Source of the DNA: Oegoconia quadripuncta
Lineage: Eukaryota; Arthropoda; Insecta; Lepidoptera; Autostichidae
Direction: 5' to 3'
Assembly (NCBI GenBank): GCA_949316235.1
Contig: OX438747.1
Coordinates: forward strand, 26,354,618 to 26,418,617
Length of the DNA stretch: 64,000 nucleotides
Position numbers and translations under genes: made by a program. Below the pieces are notes generated by a model that worked only from the letters and a program-made list of their open reading frames with translations, did not search any database and was not told the origin of the DNA. This document shows, in pieces, positions 51,436 through 61,892 of the stretch. Every line of letters starts with the position of its first letter. Position 1 is the stretch's first letter.

Positions 51436-54393
51436 CACGTATACAACACCAAATACAGCAATTTACCCCAAATAGTCCTAATTCCTTGGTCAATTTCTCG
51501 TATATTATTCTTGGTCGCCGTTAAGTCGTCTAAATTAAACATATACTACCAAAATGCGCGCGGACTGCGAACTAAATGCCTGGATTTATACAATAGTATT
51601 CTATCATACGATTATGACATTATATTTATTACGGAGACATGGTTACAGGACGATATTTTCGATTCCGAATTGTGTGACGGTAGATACAACGTGTTCCGGT
51701 GTGATCGCGATCTCCAAGCAACAGGCAAATGTACGGGCGGAGGCGTAATGGTATGTATCCGTCATACGTTGGGAGCGTTATTAAATGGTAGCTGGTCGTG
51801 TGACTTAGTCGAGTCACTCTGCTTGACAATCCCATCAAACAATTTAGGCTCCACCACAGACATGCATATAATATTAGTTTATATCCCTCCAGAGGAATCA
51901 ACGTTATCTCAACGATTATTTAACGTCACAAACAATTTTAATCAATTAATGCATTCATGTCCCCAAAACAACTATCTTCTGGTGGGTGATTTTAATTTGC
52001 CATGTCTCAAATGGACCCATGACGGTTATTCTTTGTTGCATATAGGTAGGAGCGAAACACAGGAGGCAGCACTTTCATTCGTGGAGGAACTTCAGTTCCT
52101 GGGACTTAACCAGTATAATTATACATTAAATTCATGTAATAACACTCTTGACCTTTGCTTTTGTAATCTCCCCCTGTCGATTACCTGTTCACAGCCACTC
52201 ACGAAATTGGATCCATTCCATCCGCCAATTGAAATTGAAATAATAGATTTGCAAGTTAAGCCGTTAAAGGAAAAATCATTGCTCCGCTACAATTTTCATA
52301 AATGTAATTATGACGTCATCAATGAATATCTCAATAATATCGATTGGATCACAATTTTGGACTCAAATACTATTGATGATTCTGTAGACAATTTTTATAG
52401 CCAATTAAATTTATGTTTAGCACTGCACGTCCCTTTGACGGCTAAGAGCAGTTCATATCCGGTTTGGTACAGCCCAGCATTGATCAAAATCATTAAGGAA
52501 AAATCTAAAATCCACAAAAAATGGAAGAAATATAAAAATCCAAGGGACTATGACGTTTTTGGCCTCCTCAGGGATCGACAAAGTAGAGTGCAGAAATTGT
52601 GCTTTGATAGTTTTACTCGAAATACTGAAATGTACATTAAAAAATCCCCTAAATATTTTTGGCGGTATGTTAAATCTAAACGAGGAGGTTCAAATTATCC
52701 TCAACAATTCTACTTAAAGGATCATTCACTTAGCGAAGGTATTGATATTTGTTCGGCATTTAGTGATTTTTTCGAGAGTGTGTTTGTTAAACCGGACGAA
52801 CAGCATTACGAGAGAATTGATATAGGTAATACTAATCCCAGTAATGAGACTATGTCGTCTATACATATCACAGAAGATACAGTTCTCAAATTATTGCTCT
52901 CGTTAGACGTCGCAAAGGGTCCGGGTAGCGATACTATCCCTCCAATCTTCATAAAATCCTGTGCACACAGCTTAGCAATTCCTATTACCATACTGTTTAA
53001 GCGCTCTCTAGGAGACGGTGTTTTTCCGACTATATGGAAGTCTGCACACATTATACCCATACACAAAAAGGGATCCAAGACTAGAATTGAAAACTATCGC
53101 CCTATCTCCATATTAAATACTTTAGGCAAACTTTTCGAAAAAGTAGTATATAATGAAATTTATCCACTTATAACTAAAGGTATATCTAATTATCAACATG
53201 GCTTTCTCAGGGGTCGTTCTACTATCTCTAATTTATCAACATTCACTGATTTTGTAATAACTCAAATGGAAAATGGCGGCCAGATTGACGTGATCTACAC
53301 GGATTTCGAGAAAGCTTTCGACCGCGTGGATCACGTCATTCTGTTGAAAAAGCTACAAGAGTTGGGTATCCAAGGCAATTTATTTCGCTGGATTGTATCT
53401 TATTTGTCCAATAGGTCACAGGCAGTGGTGTTAGGAGGATATAGGTCTGATTATATTAAAGTTCCTTCGGGCGTCCCCCAGGGTTCCCATCTCGGCCCTC
53501 TCTTCTATAACTGTTATATTTATGACATTTACAATAGTTTAAATAAAGCTAATCACCTTCTTTATGCAGATGACAAAAAAATTTACATGAAAATAGATTC
53601 TATTGATAACTGCAAACAAATTCAAAAAGACTTAGATGACTTATATAAATATTATGAGATCAATAGGATCAAAATTAACATCGCTAAATGCCAGTGCATA
53701 ACTTTTAGTCGTAAAGTAAATCCCGTCAAATTCACCTATAAATTTAATGACATTGCAGTGGAGAGGGTCGAAGAGGTGCGCGACCTCGGGGTATTGCTTG
53801 ATTCTAAAATGTCTATGTGTAAACATATCGACAATATCACTAATAAATCTTTCAGGAATCTTGGTTTTGTCATGCGAACCTGTCATCCTTTTAAGAATAC
53901 TTTGAGCTTTAAATTAGTTTATTACGCTTATGTTAGAAGTACATTGGAATATGGTAGCCCCATTTGGTGTCCATATTTTGCAGTGCATATAAATAGAATT
54001 GAGCGAATCCAAAAAAAATTTCTATCATTTTTAAACTACAAATTTAAAAAATTCGCTAGTTCATATAAAGAAAGCTGTCGCATTCATAATTTCCTGACAC
54101 TAAGTGATAGGCGTTTAATGATGGACATGGGCTTGCTATTTGACCTTCTCAATGGGCGCCTAGACTGCCCTGAGCTACTCTCCGGTATAATATTTAATAC
54201 TCCTAAACGCCGCACTCGACACACTCCTCTGTTCCATGTTCCATTCCATTCCACATTGTACGGAAAAAATTCTGTCCTCACACGCATTGTACGTACTTAT
54301 AATGATAAATTTACTAATGTCAACCCTTTTGGTTGTAGCAAAAAATCATTTATGCAAAATATAAAACTAACTTTGACCAGGAAATTGGATTAA
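51436..54393 (+). CDS. LINE B ORF2: endonuclease and reverse transcriptase, no ATG at the expected start
   Basis: The frame is open from the codon after TGA 51433-51435. It encodes the endonuclease (SKLNIYYQNARGLRTKCLDL, FITETWL, LLVGDFNLP) and reverse transcriptase (ENYRPISILNTLGKL, NYQHGFLRGRSTISNL, IYTDFEKAFDRVDH, SGVPQGSHLGPLF, LLYADDKKIY), then the C-terminal region. It is about as long as LINE A ORF2 (960 residues from VAVKSSK). Where LINE A has ATG (MAASLNIYHQN), this copy reads GTCGCCGTTAAG, and no ATG precedes the endonuclease motifs. Either translation is coupled to ORF1 by reinitiation, or this copy has lost its start. Confidence 0.85.
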   Translation, partial: HVYNTKYSNLPQIVLIPWSISRILFLVAVKSSKLNIYYQNARGLRTKCLDLYNSILSYDYDIIFITETWLQDDIFDSELCDGRYNVFRCDRDLQATGKCTGGGVMVCIRHTLGALLNGSWSCDLVESLCLTIPSNNLGSTTDMHIILVYIPPEESTLSQRLFNVTNNFNQLMHSCPQNNYLLVGDFNLPCLKWTHDGYSLLHIGRSETQEAALSFVEELQFLGLNQYNYTLNSCNNTLDLCFCNLPLSITCSQPLTKLDPFHPPIEIEIIDLQVKPLKEKSLLRYNFHKCNYDVINEYLNNIDWITILDSNTIDDSVDNFYSQLNLCLALHVPLTAKSSSYPVWYSPALIKIIKEKSKIHKKWKKYKNPRDYDVFGLLRDRQSRVQKLCFDSFTRNTEMYIKKSPKYFWRYVKSKRGGSNYPQQFYLKDHSLSEGIDICSAFSDFFESVFVKPDEQHYERIDIGNTNPSNETMSSIHITEDTVLKLLLSLDVAKGPGSDTIPPIFIKSCAHSLAIPITILFKRSLGDGVFPTIWKSAHIIPIHKKGSKTRIENYRPISILNTLGKLFEKVVYNEIYPLITKGISNYQHGFLRGRSTISNLSTFTDFVITQMENGGQIDVIYTDFEKAFDRVDHVILLKKLQELGIQGNLFRWIVSYLSNRSQAVVLGGYRSDYIKVPSGVPQGSHLGPLFYNCYIYDIYNSLNKANHLLYADDKKIYMKIDSIDNCKQIQKDLDDLYKYYEINRIKINIAKCQCITFSRKVNPVKFTYKFNDIAVERVEEVRDLGVLLDSKMSMCKHIDNITNKSFRNLGFVMRTCHPFKNTLSFKLVYYAYVRSTLEYGSPIWCPYFAVHINRIERIQKKFLSFLNYKFKKFASSYKESCRIHNFLTLSDRRLMMDMGLLFDLLNGRLDCPELLSGIIFNTPKRRTRHTPLFHVPFHSTLYGKNSVLTRIVRTYNDKFTNVNPFGCSKKSFMQNIKLTLTRKLD

Positions 54394-54418
54394 TATAGGA
54401 TTAAACATAAACGTTAAA

Positions 54419-54451
<33 letters not shown>

Positions 54452-55044
54452 GTAAATAAAGTGGGTATATATTTGCTAGTCATTCTACATTAAATTATAT
54501 AGCTTTTCTTTTAGCCTACACAAGTTTAATATTATTGAATATATACACATCTATATCTATATATCTATCTACATACATCTATATCTACTTACATATAAAT
54601 CATATATCAGGATTGAATTGTATATAAATAAGTAATTTTAATACCATACTACCAACTACTTACCAACATGCTTCCACTACCTGTTCTGTTGCACCTGCCT
54701 AGCCTTGGCCACATACCTATGTATCACGGATTATTAGTAGGTACCCAACTAATAATCGGTAATGCATGCGGGGGATGGGGTGGGAGGGGGCGCAATTTAA
54801 TTTCATTGTATAACATACGGATAACTTTAATTGGCCATAGTTTTAGTCACATGTACTGTAATACGTTACTTTTGTATTAGCTGTTGTTATCCTGAATAAA
54901 TAAATAAAATAAATAAATAAATAAATGCCACAGCATTATATCCTGGAACCTATATCAGCTTGCATTATTATGTTTTAGTATTATTATCTAAAAATTTTCA
55001 TTTGTAAGCTGAATAAATGTTTTCTTTCTTTCAATAATCAAGAC

Positions 55045-55280
55045 AATAGGGTAGATTGTTCAAATGAATTTATTATTGGTACTATTAGCAATGTTGAAAA
55101 TAATTCCCCAAATTCTGAAAATTGGTACAGAAATGTAAATTGTTTTGGCAACACATTGAAATGTAAAATAGACAGTGGTGAAGATATAAATGTTATTTCC
55201 ATGTATAATTTCAAAAAAATAGAATCAAACAGTAATGTTAAAATGCCTATTCAGAACACAAATAATAAAATATAAATGTA
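55045..55280 (+). pseudogene. Gypsy protease remnant
   Basis: The frame through 55045-55270 reads FIIGTISNVENNSPNSENWY, then LKCKIDSGEDINVISMYNFK, where IDSGED matches the D[ST]G active site of gypsy aspartic proteases. No reverse transcriptase follows. Confidence 0.6.
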
Positions 55281-56217
55281 AGTGAGCCCATATGGCCGTT
55301 AAAACGTGCAAATCCAGATGTTTTGTGGTGGAAAGTCCCCTAGTCGCTTATTGGATTGGTTCTATTATTTTCACGTGCAGAAACCATACGAGTTTGAAAT
55401 ACAGGTAAGACAATCGCTAGGCACACCTTAACTTTGCCCCTTCAGATTACAGAAAACCATTCTGTAATAATTATCCTGTATTAATTTAAGGGCGAATTTG
55501 TACGCTTTCATAATGTATAAAAAAGTCTGTAACAGATTAGAAGTACTTAATAAAAACCTGTAACTAATAATAAAAGATTATACGATAACATAATAAGTTT
55601 GTTTGCAAGAATACAATATAAAAAATCTTAATAATTAATTGTAGATAGTACATTGTATTCAGCCCGCACATAAATAAAATACTGAATAATAAAGTTGAAT
55701 ACATTCAAAATTTCCCTTAAATTCAAAGCCACTATAACATTTTTGGCCATTTGAATGACGCAAGCTTTATGTTCATACATAGGTCGGCCATATTCAGTTT
55801 AGTTATACAATATATATTTTTTTAACCGACTTCAATAGTACATTGATAGATAGATAGATAAAGCGTTTATTTGCATATTACAGAAACACATACAAAAATA
55901 TTCGACGCAACAATCATTCTGCTTGGTGTTATTCTTACAAAATGTAGCCTTATTTCACAGTAATAAAAATAAAAACTAAAATTAAGTACAACTGTTACAA
56001 CTTATAATAGAGTTGTATGTGTATCTGTACCACAAATGGGCCATCGCTCAGTGTGGATCCACCTATAGCGGTAAGACACTGATTTTCAGCTAGTGCCCTG
56101 CGAGAGAAAGCGAGGGTAGGATACTAGTGCAAAAAAATTCAATAACAACCAGAAGTGTGTATTCTATAAAGATCATGCTGTACGGTGGTGTATAGCAATT
56201 GTATGGATCATAATTTA
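55281..56217. other. Repeat debris, no gene
   Basis: Bases 55822-55845 (TTTTTTTAACCGACTTCAAT) are an AACCGAC end as at 24626. Bases 55847-55990 (GATA repeat then AAAGCGTTTATTTGCATATT) look like a reversed LINE 3' end. Bases 56040-56110 contain a scrap (ACACTGATTTTCAGCTAGTG) also seen near 36640 and, reversed, near 49855. Confidence 0.45.
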
Positions 56218-56510
56218 ACGACCTGTTTGGTGTAATGGTTAGCAACTCTGACCACTATACCAAAAGGTTGCGGGTTCGAATCCCGCTAGGGGCATATGTT
56301 TGTGTGATGAATACGGACATGTGTACCCGAGTTATGGATGTTTTCATTTATAATAAGTATTTATTTACAAAAAAAATGTATTTATGTATTAAATCAACCA
56401 TCTGGTATCCACAACACAAGCATATAGTTGCTTACTGTGGAACTAGATGGCGCTGTGTGTATGTCTAAGGATATTTATTTATTTATTTATTTATTTATTT
56501 ATTATAATGA
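56218..56510 (+). mobile_element. SINE family B copy (full length)
   Basis: GACCTGTTTGGTGTAATGGT, GCGGGTTCGAATCCCGCTAG, the body, and the 3' part GGAACTAGATGGCGCTGTGT with a TTTA tail are all present. It is the cleanest copy of the family here. Confidence 0.9.
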
Positions 56511-56639
56511 TACTCGTTTAAAATAATAATTGTCAAAAGTGGGCTTAACATACCGCTATATTTAACATACAGTGGGCTACCGCTAAGCTATTCGAAATGT
56601 TGCAAATGCTTTCGGAATATTCTTCTTTTGTATTTCTAG

Positions 56640-58050
56640 CAACATTGATTACTTGAAGACAATAATATCTCGAGGAGTAATGTCAGATACTGAGAAATTT
56701 TGTCTATCAGGTAATAGCCATGCTAAGGCTGTAGACAAGTCTTCGAATGACAAGTGTCATAGAGAAAGTTAAGTAGTCGACATAAGGACATCATGTTACG
56801 GACGGTAGAGGAAACTCCTCGTGCCGACGTAGACAAAATCTGTGAACAAAACGTTTGTCGTGGTGGACATGCTAACCCTGCTGGTGGTCTAGCTGTAGAA
56901 ATATCAATTTTGATTAATCAAAGTTTTCATCATGGGGTCAACTTTAATCGCGTAGAAGCAAACTGCAATGCAAATCTCGTTACTCCATAGAAATACAAAT
57001 AATGTTGTACGAGCATTAACGCCAAAGAAAAATGTCATACTTGATACATTTTCCACGGAATTAATCAGGCGGATGAACGTTTCGATATTTATTTTGGCAT
57101 ATTAGTTAAACTTATAGATGACTGTGAGTACAAAGACTCGACGGATGAGATTCTTCTTGACAAAACAGTCTTCGGTATTAGCAGATCAACTTAAAAAAGT
57201 AATTTTCCCGTAAAGACAATCTTACGCTGAAGTTACTGAAAAATAAATAAAAACATTATCATCCTCACCATCCATGATGAGAAAAATAGAAGAAAAGCCT
57301 TCAATTAGAAAAGGCAAATGCAAATTCTGTGGAGACATACATGTTTTCAAACAAGGAAATGTCCCGCATGGCGGAGATATTGTTCCATTTGTAACGGAGG
57401 CGACTCCGATGCAAAAATATGTACCAAGAAAGAAAAAAATAAAGCTAATAAAGAAACAAACACAGAGACATCGTATGATTCTGCAGAATAGATATGACTC
57501 AAATCAGAAATATGAATTTTCAGTTAATGGTGTAATTTCTACACAGCTACTCGTTGTATTTGTTTTCTATGATATTTAAATTTGAAAATTCAATAGCTTA
57601 TACAACTTTGTCTTGGCATGAGCGACTCATCAGAATTTAAAGCATGTTAAAGACATTTTAAGTCAAAATAACATTAAATTTGAAAGTCAAAATACTACTG
57701 AGTGCATAACTTGCTTGGAAGGTAAACCACATAGACAATATTAGTGATAGTAGGGCAACTTCTCCAAGGGAACTAATACACGGACCTGTGGATGAGGACT
57801 CACTTGGGGGTCTAAATATTTTTATTGTTAAGAGACGATAACAGTTTTTTCTTTTTTTTTGAAAAATAAATGAGAAACGAAGGAGCGTTTGGAAAATTTC
57901 TTACTAACTTTTGAAAAAGAAACATCGCACACAATCAAGTCAGTTAGATCTGATAACGGAACTGACATATGACAAAAAAGCATGTGCATCTGGATTGAGT
58001 CATCCTTTTTCAGTTTGCAACAAAACCAGAACGAACATTTAGTCAAAAAT
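56640..58050 (+). pseudogene. Decayed copia/gypsy gag-pol debris
   Basis: At 57300-57420, in two frames, CKFCGDIHVFKQGN and PAWRRYCSICNGG give a gypsy-type zinc knuckle pair. At 57620-57990, in several frames, KHVKDILSQNNIKFES, ECITCLEGKPHRQ and DEDSLGG correspond to a copia pre-integrase domain and the start of an integrase core, with KSVRSDNGTD-like sequence at 57935. Many stops. The two kinds of sequence may come from one element with gypsy-like knuckles or from two insertions. Confidence 0.55.
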
Positions 58051-58310
58051 TGTCAAAACTCATCACCGAAATGCAAAAATTTGTCACTCGTAACGTAAGG
58101 GATAGAAGATATTGCCCAATATATGGATCACTCAATGGACCGCGTCCGGGCACCGAGACAGACCGGACGCACATTTGGTCACCGCAGCGTACTCGCCCCA
58201 GCGAAACCGATCCCAAATTGGATGCGGCCGGCCTTCGAGAAGGTCTGAGCTGCACCAGGTGCAACCTCGGGACGACGACACTCCAATGAGCGGCTACGCA
58301 ATGAAATGAA
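58050..58310. other. Unrecognised GC-richer segment
   Basis: A GC-richer block with 70-80-codon open frames on both strands. One frame (WTASGHRDRPDAHLVTA) loosely recalls the C-terminal tails of LINE reverse transcriptases, but I cannot assign it. Confidence 0.3.
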
Positions 58311-58960
58311 AATCATTTATTCATGTAGGCAATACAATATGCACTTATGAACGTCATTTGTTTTTTAAACTACCACTAGCTCGGAACGCGACCACTACTG
58401 AGAAGAGCTAGCGAAAAACTCAGAGGGTTTGTCTCTTTTCAATCAATCATTTACAATCAAGAAAGATTACAACAATTTTTATATATCGTGTTTAATCCCA
58501 TGGATTACTTTCATTAAGGTAGTCTGAAATTTTGTAATATCCCTTTTTACATAATTTTTGTTTTATAATAAGTTTAAATTTATTAAGCGGAAGATTCCGT
58601 ATATCCATGGGAACCTTGTTGTAGAAGCGCACACATTGACCTCTGAATGACTTACTAACTTTACTAAGTCTACTAAAAGGTACAGCTAATTGATTTTTGC
58701 TCCTTGTATTGACATAATGTCGGTCACAATGTTTCTCGAATCAATATATAATTCTCTTAACATATACAAGATTTTCATATATATATTGTGACGAAAATGT
58801 TAAAATATTAATTTCTTTAAATATTGGTCTTAATCTATCTCTTGACCTTAATTTATAAATTGCACGAATAGCTCGTTTCTGCAAGACAAATATGCTATCT
58901 GTATCAGCAGCGTTTCCCCACAGCAAGATACCATATGACATCAAGATGTGAAAGTAGCTG
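58310..58960 (-). mobile_element. LINE C-terminal region and 3' end, reversed
   Basis: On the minus strand 58944-58741 encodes GILLWGNAADTDSIFVLQKR, AIRAIYKLRSRDRL and FKEINILTFSSQYIYEN, the C-terminal part of a LINE also found at 23570. The 3' UTR runs to about 58310 (TGAATAAATGATTTTC on the minus strand). Confidence 0.75.
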
Positions 58961-59248
58961 AAGCTAAACCTAGTATACGCGTGTACCTAGGTCTCCGCGA
59001 TAGACAATAGTGCGTGGCGTGTTCGAACTTAGTCTACCTCGTGAAAGTGCAAACCTAAGCTAGGCGACCTGTATTAGAAATAGAAGAACAATAAACGTCT
59101 CATTTCAAACTATCGTGGTACTTATTCCCCTTCACCACATAGGACGCCGAACCCACCCCTGTGTTCTAGTGCCCAAACCAAAGCCCTAAGTTAGGAGGCA
59201 CTAGAAAACTTAGTTACAATACATAATATATTTTTTCTTGTACAAATC

Positions 59249-59642
59249 AATCATCCTAAAAGTATCACATGGGCTAAAGTGTTACCTAAAAAATTTTTAC
59301 TTTTCTTATTTTCCTTACCTTTTTATTATTTTAATGAAGTGTTTACGTTTTATTTTCCTTTATAATAAGAAAAAAAAATCCAAATAAAAAAAAAATAGAA
59401 TAAAAATTGTCTTAGCCGGATTCGAAAACCGTGTCTTTTCGAAAGACGTTACCTAAGCACTCGTGTCGCTTGCCACTAGACCACGATATCAATTAGCAGA
59501 GCTGACGAAATTTTCTTACTCATTTATATGTGACATATTATTATGGATTTGGTTTGAGTGTTGATATTGTATGAATACTTTCTAATAGATGGTGCTAGAG
59601 TGCTTCGGTCCATATAATACTTTTAGGGAGATTCGTCTGTAC
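59249..59642. mobile_element. Element G, copy 2, arms swapped relative to copy 1
   Basis: The left arm ATCATCCTAAAAGTATCACA matches copy 1's right arm; the right arm, reversed (ATCTCCCTAAAAGTATTATA, then GACCGAAGCACTCTAGCACC), matches copy 1's left arm. The core (59405-59495) is tRNA-like on the minus strand: TCGTGGTCTAGTGGCAAGCG and GGTTTTCGAATCCGGC. Confidence 0.65.
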
Positions 59643-59661
59643 GTGTAACATTTATCTATAC

Positions 59662-60384
59662 CTAACTAATATTATCGCCAGTATGGGTGAACATGTGAAC
59701 TTTTAGATCACTTTTCCGACTACATTTATAGCTACAAATTGTACAACTATACGGTTTCTCGCCAGTATGGGTCATCAAGTGTCTTCTCATATCACTTTTC
59801 AAATAAACATTATAATTACAAAAAGTACAACTATAGGGTTTCTCGCCAGTATGCGTAAGCAAATGTTGTTTCAAAAGACTTTTCTGACCACATTTATAAT
59901 TACAAAATGTACAACTATGCGGTTTCTCGCCAGTATGGATTAAGAAGTGTTGTTTTAAAAGACTTTTCCGACTACATTTATAATTACAATCTGTACACGT
60001 ATATGGTTTCTCGCCAGTATGGGTCAACATATGTTGTTTTAACAGACTCTTCCGACAGCATTTATAATTACAAAATGTACAGCTGTACGGTTTGTCGCCA
60101 GTATGGGTCAACATGTGTAGCCTTAAATAGCTTTCAGTAATACATTTATAATTACAAAATGTACAGCTATAAGGTTTCTCACCGGTATGAGACATCAAGT
60201 GTTGCCTCAAACGACTTTTCCGACTACATTGGAAATTACAAACTGTACATCTATGCGGGTTATCGCCAGTACGTTTCAACAATACTTGACTCCTTGGGGT
60301 CGTTATTGATCTATCACTTTCTTTGATTGCATTTTCAGTAACATTTTGCGTTGATTCCACTTGTTTCTTGCGTAAACGGGAATC
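59662..60384 (-). CDS. C2H2 zinc-finger gene A, last exon
   Basis: On the minus strand an acceptor (TATTTATTTCAG) precedes 60384, where the exon starts with DSRLRKKQVESTQNVTENAI. After a linker (SQVLLKRTGDNPH) come seven C2H2 fingers with TGEKPY-type linkers, for example CTFCNYKCCRKSLLKQHMLT H, ending FTHTGDNIS and a stop at 59662. Fingers use the CxxCNYKC pattern, with a third Cys before the helix. Such tandem fingers normally bind DNA. Upstream exons, at higher coordinates, are not identified. The upstream continuation to an ATG at 60417 is intron sequence, so I do not use it. Confidence 0.78.
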   Translation of the reverse strand, partial: DSRLRKKQVESTQNVTENAIKESDRSITTPRSQVLLKRTGDNPHRCTVCNFQCSRKSRLRQHLMSHTGEKPYSCTFCNYKCITESYLRLHMLTHTGDKPYSCTFCNYKCCRKSLLKQHMLTHTGEKPYTCTDCNYKCSRKSLLKQHFLIHTGEKPHSCTFCNYKCGQKSLLKQHLLTHTGEKPYSCTFCNYNVYLKSDMRRHLMTHTGEKPYSCTICSYKCSRKSDLKVHMFTHTGDNIS

Positions 60385-60415
60385 TGAAATAAATAGATAT
60401 ATGGGACACTTACAC

Positions 60416-60561
60416 ATCTAGTCACCAAACTAAGCAAAGCTTGTACTATGGATATAAATGATCGTATTCATCACACAAACATTTACCCCTCGCGGGATTC
60501 GAACCTGCAACCGTTGGTTTCGCTGATAGGGTCACTATCCACTACACCAATCGGTCGTCAA
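60416..60561 (-). mobile_element. SINE family C, shortened copy
   Basis: On the minus strand GACCGATTGGTGTAGTGGAT and GCAGGTTCGAATCCCGCGAG are intact, but the middle (TTTATATAAATATT) is deleted. It sits just beyond the acceptor of zinc-finger gene A. Confidence 0.85.
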
Positions 60562-61590
60562 ATAGAATAATAAAAAGATAGAATTGTTATTAGTGTATCT
60601 AATATAAAGTTGAAAAAAGAAATGTTAAAACTGCCTGAATCTATTAGGAAAGCTCAATCTTTAAATATTTTTAAATTTTCAAGTCAAAAACCACTACTTA
60701 GGTCTCTGACTTTTTTCTTTTCGTTAACTCCTCGTGAACATTAGTTGACTATCTATAAGTGCTTCTAGCGATTGTGTTTTATACTATATATTAAGTATTT
60801 ATATATATTTATATTATTAAGTAAGTCTATTAATGTGAAATTATTATTATATTTATGCATACTTATCTATAATTATTTCTTTAGTTGGTAGTATCGTGCA
60901 CCCTACCTGTTTATCTACCTACAAACGTCCCATAGCTATGGGTTGTCTAGAAGAGATCGCTTTTAGTGATAAGGCCACCTAATTATGTTCTATTGTTATC
61001 ACCAAAAGTTATTGTAAATTATTTTGCCCAATAAAGAATATTTGTATTGTATTGTTAAAAAAGGAAAATCAAATACAGAAAAAATACGCCCCGAATACAG
61101 AACCTCCTCCTTTTTTGAAGTCGGTTAAAAATAGCATCGCCATTAAAAAGACAATGACCCATCAAGTATAACTGAGAAGAAACAGAATTTAAATAAACGC
61201 AGGTTCTGTGACAATAAACATGTATTCAATAAGGGTGTTTGCCCTGATTGGGGCCAAATTTGGTCTAACTATTAGGGCCGAAATCATTTGGAAAAACTGT
61301 GCTTATAAGAAAGAATATGCGAGATAACAGACCAAGAGGAAAATTGTTGTTGTAAATTGTAGTTGTAGGAATTGAAAGGAATATTCAGTCGACGATGAAG
61401 AGAATAGCGTGATTCAGAGAATTATTCAGCATAAAACAAAAGATGTAGCCCATTGTACCATACAAGTTAATTGTTACGGTATATTTGTTTACATCAATGT
61501 TTGTATTTGTTATAAAATTGTATTGCTCTTAGTATGTTTCTTTCTTGTATGTTTACCAATTTATGCAATAAACTATCTATCTATCTATAC
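60562..61590. other. LINE tails and gypsy knuckle scrap
   Basis: Bases 60945-61055 (TCTAGAAGAGATCGCTTTTA...CCAATAAAGAATATTTGTAT) are a LINE 3' end. Bases 61100-61128 are an AACCGAC end, reversed. Bases 61195-61290 include a gypsy-like knuckle (FCDNKHVFNKGVCPDWG). Bases 61480-61590 end in an ATCT repeat (CTATCTATCTATAC). Confidence 0.5.
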
Positions 61591-61599
61591 CTAACTACT

Positions 61600-61860
61600 A
61601 TTATTTCCAGTGTGGGTGTGCATGTGAACTTTTAGATTACTTTTCCGTATACATTTGAACAAATACACAGCTATACAGTTTCCCGCCAGTATGGGTCATC
61701 AAGTGTCTTCTCATATCACTTTTCAAATAACCTTTATAATTACAAGCTGTACAGCTATACAGTTCCACGCCGGTATGGATTAAGCGGTGTTGTTTTAAAG
61801 ACTTTTCCGACTACATTTATAATTACAATCGGTACAGCTCTGGTTTATCATCAGTATTTT
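61600..61860 (-). pseudogene. C2H2 zinc-finger pseudogene fragment
   Basis: On the minus strand, in broken frames, this reads KSLKQHRLIHTG, then CTACNYKGYLKSDMRRHLMT and SHAHPHWK-like sequence. It matches the last three fingers of gene A (YLKSDMRRHLMTHTG is shared), with stops and a one-base shift in the final finger. It is a decayed paralogue lying between genes A and B. Confidence 0.8.
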
Positions 61861-61892
61861 ATTTATTTTATTTTATTTTTCAACTTTTCATT

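Larger units (their letters stand above)
49975..54926 (+). mobile_element. Full-length non-LTR retrotransposon (LINE B), same class as LINE A
   Basis: Two open frames (50265-51188, 51436-54393) are preceded by a 290-bp leader and followed by a 3' UTR with a TAA repeat (54418-54450) and a TAAA tail (54894-54926). The 9-bp word AATCAAGAC occurs at 49966-49974 and 55036-55044, consistent with a target duplication if an extra 110 bp (54927-55035, with TGAATAAATGTTTTCTTTCT) belongs to the insertion. It lies within the gypsy element. Confidence 0.8.
40930..55280 (+). mobile_element. Decayed Ty3/gypsy retrotransposon hosting a copia and a LINE
   Basis: Bases 40945-40975 (ATCATGGCGTCAGAAGTTGG) resemble the leader and primer-binding region of gypsy elements. 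Gag sequence runs 40999-41441, resumes at 49294-49790, and a protease remnant is at 55045-55260. The breaks are accounted for by a copia insertion (41442-49293, CTAGT duplicated) and a LINE (about 49975-54926, with the repeat AATCAAGAC at 49966 and 55036). No reverse transcriptase or second LTR of this element is recognised. Confidence 0.65.

Noticed and set aside
58050..58309. Open frames on both strands at 58043-58309
   Set aside because: Probably a GC-rich repeat; no frame has clear family motifs.
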